From NCBI GenBank assembly GCA_965197635.1, contig OZ240218.1:62001-126000 (forward strand): a DNA stretch of 64,000 bases, given 5' to 3'. Source of the stretch: Bin87 sp965197635. Its GTDB lineage: Bacteria > Chloroflexota > Dehalococcoidia > Lucifugimonadales > UBA3495. Shown here piece after piece: positions 58,834-64,000 of the stretch (positions within the stretch are counted from its first letter, which is position 1; each line of letters starts with the position of its first letter). The position numbers and the translations under genes were made by a program. The notes under the pieces were generated by a model, which was given only the letters and a program-made list of their open reading frames with translations, was not told where the DNA came from and did not search any database.

Positions 58834-59331
58834 TTAGTCAGCCACCACTTGTTCAGGGGTCAAGATAACCTCCCCGGTGGCATTATCGTGGCGGTGGCGC
58901 ATCACCAGATCCACCCGTTCATGGAGAGCTTGCAGCATTCCCCTGATTTCTCCCGTTTCTCGGGCTACGTGCTCACGCAGTGCGGTCACGCTTTGCTCGA
59001 GATTTTCAATCCGGCGTTCAACACTCTCAATCCGGCTGGTGAGGCTACGTTCGAGGCTTTCAATGCGGGCGCTGAGGTTTGCGTTGAGTTCTTCAATGCG
59101 GGCGCTGAGGTTTGAATTGACCTCTTCGATGCGGGCGCTGAGGTTTGCGTTGAGTTCTTCAATGCGCCGGTTCGTTTCGTCGAATCGGGCGTTGATGCCC
59201 CTGACCTCGCCGCGCAATTCGCCAATGTCCCGCGAGTTACGAAACAGGATGGCGAGCATGGCCACCAGTACCAGGCCGATAAAACCCAAAAAGGCGTACA
59301 AAATGTTTGGGTCAAGCGAGGGATCGCTCAT
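58834..59331 (-). CDS. Membrane-anchored coiled-coil protein with hendecad repeats
   Basis: The 165-residue protein begins with a membrane helix (LYAFLGFIGLVLVAMLAILF). A long coiled coil follows, in which LNANLSARIEE and variants repeat every 11 residues (three near-identical 33-bp DNA units at 59065-59163, then weaker copies), ending in HERVDLVMRHRHDNATGEVI. The 11-residue period would give a right-handed or straight coil. Function is unknown; it sits next to secD and the CCA-adding enzyme, in the same direction. Confidence 0.7.
   Translation of the reverse strand: MSDPSLDPNILYAFLGFIGLVLVAMLAILFRNSRDIGELRGEVRGINARFDETNRRIEELNANLSARIEEVNSNLSARIEELNANLSARIESLERSLTSRIESVERRIENLEQSVTALREHVARETGEIRGMLQALHERVDLVMRHRHDNATGEVILTPEQVVAD
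59065..59163. repeat. Three tandem 33-bp units inside a coiled-coil gene
   Basis: Units at 59065-59097, 59098-59130 and 59131-59163 each start GCGGGCGCTGAGGTTTG. The first and third are identical and the second differs by a few bases. They encode 11-residue steps of the coiled coil. Confidence 0.85.
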
Positions 59332-59343
59332 TTTCGCACTTTA

Positions 59344-60840
59344 CTAATTACTAATTGATACGCCGGGAGCAAAGCCGTTCATTTCATTCAACAACCGCGC
59401 CGCCATGGCGATGGCATCCTCGCGGTCGGTGATTTCCCCCACCGCTTCTGCTTCCCTCAATCTTTCCAGCAATACGCCCACCTGGGGGCCTGATGATATA
59501 TGCAAAGCATCCATGAGTTCGTGACCGTTGACCAATCCGCGGGCGCCCTTCTCCCTGGGTGGCGGACTAGCTCCCGCTTCAAGCACAGTAGCAACCATTC
59601 TAGCATAGTTGCCCCAGCGTTCCGGTGACAGTTCGGGGCCGCGAGCGGCCAAAAAGTCGGCCATTGCCAGGTACAACGTATCCACCGCCGCCTCGCCCAA
59701 ATCGCGGTAGTAGCGGTAGATGGCCCGGCGGGACGGCATTTCCCAATCCTGGCGCAGTTGGCTGGGCCGCAGGTGGTGCAGCACCATCGCCGACACCGAG
59801 TCAATCGTGCGCCGGGAAAGGCGCAGGGCGGACAGTCGGTGTTCAACGATGTCGGCCCCTTGCTCGCTGTGTCCCAGGAAGCGTATGCGGCCTTTCGCGT
59901 CGGGCGCGCGGGTTTGAGGTTTGGCAATGTCGTGCAGCAGGGCGGCCAACTTGAGCACGGTGCGGCGCGTGTGGCCGTCGCCTACGGTCTCGCCGAAATA
60001 GGCATCCTCCACGGCGGTCCAGGGGGCCATCGTGTAGATGGCGTTGTTGCGGTGGCCGGCAGTCACGGCCTCGGCATACTCCACGCAATGGAGCAGATGG
60101 TCCCACACGTCCCAATAGTGATGGGCGCGGGGCTGCTCGCAATTTCTGGCGGCTTCCAGTTCGGGAACGATGCGACAGAGCAGCCCCAACCGGTCCAGGA
60201 TCTCCAGCTGAACGCGGGCTCCGTCGGCGGACAGTATCGCCATGAACTCGTCGCGCACCCGCTCCGCGGACACCTGGCACAGCAGGGCCGCGTCCCGGCG
60301 AATGGCGCGGGTGGTTTCCGGTTCCATGCGGAAACCCAGTTGGCTGGCGATGCGCACGCCGCGCAGCATCCGGCCCGGGTCGGCTCGAAACACGTCATCG
60401 CCGGTGGCGCGGAGAACGCGCCGCGTCAGGTCCGCTTTGCCCCCCGTCGGGTCAACGATGGAGTCGAACCGCTCGTCGGCGTCCCAGCAACGGAGCGGCA
60501 GCCCCATGGCGTCCACGGTGAAATCCCGGGAACGCAGGTCGTCCTCGAAAGCGCCGGAATAACCTGAAATGTCGATGAGGAACGGGCGCGCGCCGTCCCG
60601 TTCGGCGGGAAGGGCAACCCGCACGATGTTCCAAGCGTCCAGGGGTACCGCGGTGCCGCCCAGAAAATCGGCCACGGCCCGACCCACGGGAGCCGCGTCG
60701 CCGGCCACCGCCAGGTCGATGTCCTGGAATTCTCGCCCGATTATCGTGTCCCGAACCGCGCCGCCGACCAACCACACTTCGCCGTCGTCGCGGGATGCGA
60801 AAAACCCGGCCAGCCGGGTGAGCACGCCGGGGACATCCAT
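59344..60840 (-). CDS. CCA-adding enzyme/poly(A)-polymerase-like tRNA nucleotidyltransferase with HD domain
   Basis: The 498-residue protein belongs to class II CCA-adding enzymes. LVGGAVRDTIIGREF and DIDLAVAG hold the nucleotidyltransferase acids, DFTVDAMGL follows, then RRVLRATGDDVFRADPGRML. The C-terminal HD domain has KLAALLHDIAKPQTRAP and FLGHSEQGADIVEHRLSALR. It repairs or adds CCA at tRNA 3' ends. Pure poly(A) polymerase activity cannot be excluded. Its start is one base from the stop of the peptide deformylase gene, so both share a transcript. Confidence 0.92.
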   Translation of the reverse strand: MDVPGVLTRLAGFFASRDDGEVWLVGGAVRDTIIGREFQDIDLAVAGDAAPVGRAVADFLGGTAVPLDAWNIVRVALPAERDGARPFLIDISGYSGAFEDDLRSRDFTVDAMGLPLRCWDADERFDSIVDPTGGKADLTRRVLRATGDDVFRADPGRMLRGVRIASQLGFRMEPETTRAIRRDAALLCQVSAERVRDEFMAILSADGARVQLEILDRLGLLCRIVPELEAARNCEQPRAHHYWDVWDHLLHCVEYAEAVTAGHRNNAIYTMAPWTAVEDAYFGETVGDGHTRRTVLKLAALLHDIAKPQTRAPDAKGRIRFLGHSEQGADIVEHRLSALRLSRRTIDSVSAMVLHHLRPSQLRQDWEMPSRRAIYRYYRDLGEAAVDTLYLAMADFLAARGPELSPERWGNYARMVATVLEAGASPPPREKGARGLVNGHELMDALHISSGPQVGVLLERLREAEAVGEITDREDAIAMAARLLNEMNGFAPGVSISN

Positions 60841-60841
60841 G

Positions 60842-61483
60842 CTAATCGGCGGCGGTTAGGTCGTCGGCGGGCGGCGTTGCCGGCCGGCCAGCGCTGGGGT
60901 CGAATTGCGGAACCGGGGGAATGTTGTTCATGCGCCGGGCGGCGGCTTCCAGTTCGGCCGCATCGGGTTCGCCAGTGGGGAGGTACTCTACCTCGCCGTC
61001 CTCGGTGACGTGGATGCGGAAAAACTGGTCGTGGGCAATCAGGTGGTCAACGTACAGGATGCCGTTGAGGTGGTCGGTTTCATGCTCGATGGCCTGGGCC
61101 AGCACGCAGTCGGCCTTGACGCGCAATTGCTTACCCTGCAGGTCCTGGTAACGGACGCGGATGCGTTCGGCGCGGTTGACCATGCCCCGGTAGCCGGGCA
61201 AACTCAAGCAGCCTTCTTCAACTTCGCGCAGCCCCTCCCGGCGGATAATCTCGGGGTTAACCAACACCATCGCCTCGCCCCAGTCCTCCAGCTTGACCAC
61301 GCACATGCGCTGCAGCACGCCCACCTGATTGGCCGCCAGACCGACCCCGCGATGCGCAGCCATGGTCTCTATCATGTCGGCGGCGAGCTGAGCCAGCTTG
61401 GCGTCAAACTGCGCAACCTTCCGCGCCCGCTGGCGCAGGATAGGGTCGGGAAATACGCGCATCTGCAGCACGGGCACGGTCAC
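60842..61483 (-). CDS. def: Peptide deformylase
   Basis: Def removes the N-formyl group from nascent proteins. The 213-residue product has GVGLAANQVGVLQRMCVVKL, EEGCLSLPGYRGMVNRAERI and the metal motif QAIEHETDHLNG (HExxH as HETDH). A C-terminal extension of about 45 residues (residues 170-213) is longer than usual. I set the start at GTG 61483 (TVPVLQMRVFPDPIL), since an upstream start at 61597 would add 38 residues with no family match. Confidence 0.93.
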   Translation of the reverse strand: MTVPVLQMRVFPDPILRQRARKVAQFDAKLAQLAADMIETMAAHRGVGLAANQVGVLQRMCVVKLEDWGEAMVLVNPEIIRREGLREVEEGCLSLPGYRGMVNRAERIRVRYQDLQGKQLRVKADCVLAQAIEHETDHLNGILYVDHLIAHDQFFRIHVTEDGEVEYLPTGEPDAAELEAAARRMNNIPPVPQFDPSAGRPATPPADDLTAAD

Positions 61484-61634
61484 ACCCCTGTCATCATCGA
61501 CGAGACTGAACTTATCGTTGCGAAATTCGTAATCGGTTGCCCGGATTATATGCCGACGGCCGCGACAGTGTAAAGCGAGGGCAATGGCTGCCGCCACATT
61601 CCGGCATCGTGCTGGCGGACATTGTCCGGGTCGG

Positions 61635-63272
61635 TTACAGGTTCAGGATGTCCCCGTCCAAAGATACATCCATCGCCATCGCGCGGGGTTGGCTGGGCAG
61701 GCCCGGCAGGGTCTCAATCCGGCCGGCCAGGGTGTACAGGAATCCGGCTCCGACCGAAGCCCTGATGTCGGAAATCGGGAAGGTGTATCCCGACGGACTG
61801 CCCTTCAGCGTCGGGTCGTGGGAAATGGACAGGTGGGTCTTCGCCATGCAGATGGGGAGGTTGCCCCATCCCTGCTGGGTGAAGAATCGGGCGCGACGGC
61901 GGGCGTCCGGCGTCCAACTGACGGCCTCTGCCCCGTACACCCGCCTGGCCAGGCCGAGCACTTTGTCCTCGATCGATGCGTCCAGGTCGTAGGCGTAGTC
62001 GATCTCCGCGGGGGCAGCGTTGGGATCGTTGGCCGCCTGGGCCACCGCTTCGGCCAGGGCCATCCCGCCGTTGCCGCCGTCGGTGAAACCGGAGTACTCG
62101 GCGGTGGCGTAGGCGCCGGCGTCTTTGGCAATACGAGCGGCCACTTGCAATTCCTCGGCGCTATCGCCTTCGAAGCGGTTAAGGGCCACCACCACCGGCA
62201 GGCCAAAGCTGCGCACGATGTTGATGTGGTGCACCATGTTGACCGCGCCGGCTTCCATAGCCGCCAGGTTGGGCTGGCCCAGCTCACGGCGCAGCGCGCC
62301 TCCGTGCCAACGCATCGCCCGCACCGACGCCACCAGCACCGCCGCGCTGACGGGAAGGCCGCTCTGCCGCGTCTTGATATGCATGAATTTCTCGAAACCG
62401 AGATCGGAGGCAAATCCGGCTTCGGTAATTATGATGTCGGCGTAGCCCATCGCCAGCCGGTCGGCGATTATGGAACTGCAACCATGGGCGATATTGCCGA
62501 ATGGCCCGGCGTGAACGATGGCCGGCTGGCCTTCTACGGTCTGCACCAGGTTGGGCATGACCGTATGGCGCATCACCGCCATCAACGGGCCGGCCAGGCC
62601 CAGGTCGTCCACCGAGACCGGCGCGCCGCTCCGGTTGGTTCCGACCACCATCCGGGACAACCGCTCGCGCAGGTCGCCCGGGTCGGACGCCAACGCCAGA
62701 ATGGCCATGATCTCCGAGGCGGTGATGAAGTCGAAACGGGTCTCGCGCAGCGGGCTGTTGGCGTTGCCGCCCAAGCCGGTGGTGATCTGTCGCAACGCCC
62801 GGTCGGAGGCGTCGGTGACGCGGGACCACGTGACGCCTTCGGGCGCCATGTCGCAGGCGTTGTTGCGATAAACGGCGTTCTCCACCAGGGCAGCCAGCAG
62901 GTTGTGGGTGGAACCCACGGCGTGGGCGTCGCCGGTGAAGTGGATGTTGATCTCATCCTCGGGCACGATGCGGGCCTTGCCGCCGCCGGTTCCGCCGCCC
63001 TTGATGCCGAAAATGGGACCCAGGGCCGGCTCGCGGAGGTTCACCACCGGGCGGTGGCCCAGCTTGCCCAGTCCGTCAGTCAAACCGATGGAAGTGGTCG
63101 TCTTGCCTTCTCCGGCTGGGGTGGGGGTGATCCCCGTTACCACCACGAGTTTGCCTTGACGCTCGTTTGATTTGATGGCGTTCAGGTCTATCTTGGCCTT
63201 GTAACGTCCAAAGGGAATGAGGTGTTCCTGGTCTATGCCAAGACGTTCTGCTACTAGGTTAATCGGGTCCAT
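61635..63272 (-). CDS. fhs: Formate--tetrahydrofolate ligase
   Basis: Fhs activates formate to 10-formyl-THF with ATP. The 545-residue protein has HLIPFGRYKAKIDL, the P-loop TGITPTPAGEGKTTTSIGLT, IKGGGTGGGKARIVP and GLPVVVALNRFEGDSAEELQ. The C-terminal end is EVLSLDGDILNL-like (DVSLDGDILNL). Such enzymes are used in purine/Met biosynthesis and acetogenic C1 pathways. Together with the MetF-like gene at 17152 it shows THF C1 metabolism. No fold or folD gene is adjacent. Confidence 0.95.
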   Translation of the reverse strand: MDPINLVAERLGIDQEHLIPFGRYKAKIDLNAIKSNERQGKLVVVTGITPTPAGEGKTTTSIGLTDGLGKLGHRPVVNLREPALGPIFGIKGGGTGGGKARIVPEDEINIHFTGDAHAVGSTHNLLAALVENAVYRNNACDMAPEGVTWSRVTDASDRALRQITTGLGGNANSPLRETRFDFITASEIMAILALASDPGDLRERLSRMVVGTNRSGAPVSVDDLGLAGPLMAVMRHTVMPNLVQTVEGQPAIVHAGPFGNIAHGCSSIIADRLAMGYADIIITEAGFASDLGFEKFMHIKTRQSGLPVSAAVLVASVRAMRWHGGALRRELGQPNLAAMEAGAVNMVHHINIVRSFGLPVVVALNRFEGDSAEELQVAARIAKDAGAYATAEYSGFTDGGNGGMALAEAVAQAANDPNAAPAEIDYAYDLDASIEDKVLGLARRVYGAEAVSWTPDARRRARFFTQQGWGNLPICMAKTHLSISHDPTLKGSPSGYTFPISDIRASVGAGFLYTLAGRIETLPGLPSQPRAMAMDVSLDGDILNL

Positions 63273-63330
63273 TCTGCCCCCAATAGTGCAAGTTGAAGGT
63301 AACTATTGCGCCCGCGCCGTTGCACAGTCG

Positions 63331-63708
63331 CTAACGGGCAGGCAACTCGGTAATCGTAACCGCGCCTCCGAGTTCGGCGTCGATGCTCAAGTTGGAACCG
63401 GCCAGCAGCCTCATTCCAACCAGTGGGTCGACGTCCACACTGATGACTTCGACGCTCCTGATCCGACCGTGCCAGTTTAAACGTCCAACATAAGTTGTGC
63501 CGTCGTAAACCGTTCCATCGGCCATAGCAAGCGAGAGCTGTCGATAGGTTGGCAGGTTGAGCTGGTCAATAATGTCTGGCGGCAAGGTCATCTCCTCGGT
63601 GAAACCTGTATCGATGTCAAAATCGATTTCAACGTCCGTACCGTCTGTTGACAGAACTGCCAGCGCCAGGCTTGGTTCCAGAAGGCCGCGAACGATGCCA
63701 TGGTGCAT
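63331..63708 (-). CDS. Clan AA retropepsin-like aspartic protease
   Basis: The 125-residue protein has one aspartyl protease lobe. DFDIDTGFTEEMTLPPDIID contains DTG, and a second strand reads DPLVGMRLLAGSNL. It is of the same family as 43678-44061 (both with DTGFT and similar spacing). Its ATG overlaps the stop of the upstream small gene by one base (TAATG), so they are translationally coupled. Homodimerisation is expected for a complete active site. Confidence 0.83.
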   Translation of the reverse strand: MHHGIVRGLLEPSLALAVLSTDGTDVEIDFDIDTGFTEEMTLPPDIIDQLNLPTYRQLSLAMADGTVYDGTTYVGRLNWHGRIRSVEVISVDVDPLVGMRLLAGSNLSIDAELGGAVTITELPAR

Positions 63709-63989
63709 TACTGCGCATCCTCCAAATAGCGAATGTTGCGTGGGCTGCGCAAGCGTCCGACGTAAGTTTCATGGTTGCGAATACCGTGTATGACGGCATC
63801 GGGACGACGTTCACGCAAGATAAGCCCGGTTTTGGTGGAATCCTCGCCGACTTCGTAGTCGCCGGAGAGCACGTCAACCATCACGTACTTGTCCGCGTCA
63901 GCCTCTGAAATCAGGCTACGGATTTGAGCGTTGTAGATTTCCTCGCCACGCTTTTTCTGTTCCTCGTAGGACATACCAAATACGTTCAC
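63708..63989 (-). CDS. Small protein coupled to the aspartic protease
   Basis: The 93-residue protein begins MNVFGMSYEEQKKRGEEIYN, then KYVMVDVLSGDYEVGEDS, which is followed by RRPDAVIHGIRNHETYVGRL. GGAGG precedes the ATG near the window edge (63996-64000). A protein of this type with a DYEVDEDS-like box is commonly found directly upstream of single-lobe aspartic protease genes. They may form an antitoxin/protease-type or regulator/protease pair; this is inference. Confidence 0.65.
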   Translation of the reverse strand: MNVFGMSYEEQKKRGEEIYNAQIRSLISEADADKYVMVDVLSGDYEVGEDSTKTGLILRERRPDAVIHGIRNHETYVGRLRSPRNIRYLEDAQ

Positions 63990-64000
63990 GTCGCACCTCC

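Noticed and set aside
61584..63170. Long plus-strand frame opposite fhs
   Set aside because: Antisense shadow of a high-GC coding region; Fhs motifs are on the minus strand.
1..64000. CRISPR arrays, tRNA or rRNA genes
   Set aside because: No regularly spaced direct repeats with spacers and no cloverleaf or rRNA signature was noticed; a dedicated tRNAscan or Infernal run would be decisive.

Overview
The window looks like a piece of a high-GC chromosome from Chloroflexota, most likely a Dehalococcoidia/SAR202-type lineage. This is inferred from gene content only: a chlor_Arch_YYY (DUF2298) membrane protein, a futalosine-route menaquinone gene (mqnA), Uma2 and PaREP1/HEPN-type proteins, many SDR and MDR oxidoreductases, and GTG/TTG starts with strong Shine-Dalgarno sites. 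No rRNA, tRNA, CRISPR array or prophage was seen.

Layout. 1-6.7 kb: end of an unknown gene plus a PIN-domain protein, a 1.2 kb region with a decayed tandem duplication, then an M19 dipeptidase, a MetE/UROD-like protein, a PPOX protein, a Cys-cluster protein, a MITE with target-site-like direct repeats, and a membrane protein. 6.7-13.7 kb: SDR, HEPN-like, MBL hydrolase, a frameshifted membrane protein, Uma2, a second SDR, a broken HigBA-type toxin-antitoxin (TA) pair and a quinone oxidoreductase. 13.7-21.4 kb: a tightly overlapping RelE-type toxin / XRE antitoxin / surface metalloprotease operon, mqnA, a methylenetetrahydrofolate reductase, and a DUF35 / carboxymuconolactone decarboxylase / TPP-enzyme cluster. 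21.7-29.5 kb: a TM0106-like RecB/DEDD nuclease, a MaoC dehydratase, a YbaK deacylase, a coiled-coil protein, UDP-glucose dehydrogenase, a GT4 glycosyltransferase and DinB. 29.6-39.3 kb: ligA, several broken accessory genes, the DUF2298 gene, ftsY, a HEPN pair, rnc, and a DsbA-like gene with an in-frame TGA exactly at the expected active-site Cys. 39.3-45.2 kb: a MITE, a nitroreductase, an IS1182-family element (transposase with an in-frame TAG), GDYXXLXY and DUF2157 proteins, a clan AA protease and a PEP mutase/isocitrate lyase family enzyme. 45.2-48 kb: a fatty-acid cluster (two hot-dog proteins, plsX, fabG). 48-50.7 kb: repeats, a possible structured RNA with a terminator, and an amidohydrolase. 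50.8-64 kb: a secreted HNH nuclease, ybeY, pgpA, a minimal zinc peptidase, nfo, a zinc alcohol dehydrogenase, hicBA, secDF, the CCA-adding enzyme, def, fhs, and a second clan AA protease with its small partner.

Housekeeping genes (ligA, ftsY, rnc, plsX, fabG, ybeY, secDF, cca, def, fhs) are all open. The breaks (single-base indels near 9.64, 12.58, 32.74, 34.86/35.36 and 50.56 kb; in-frame stops at 32.10, 39.25 and 40.62 kb) fall in accessory genes. This fits gene decay better than random sequence error, although error cannot be excluded without reads. The most interesting single item is the TGA-containing DsbA-like gene, which may be a selenoprotein.
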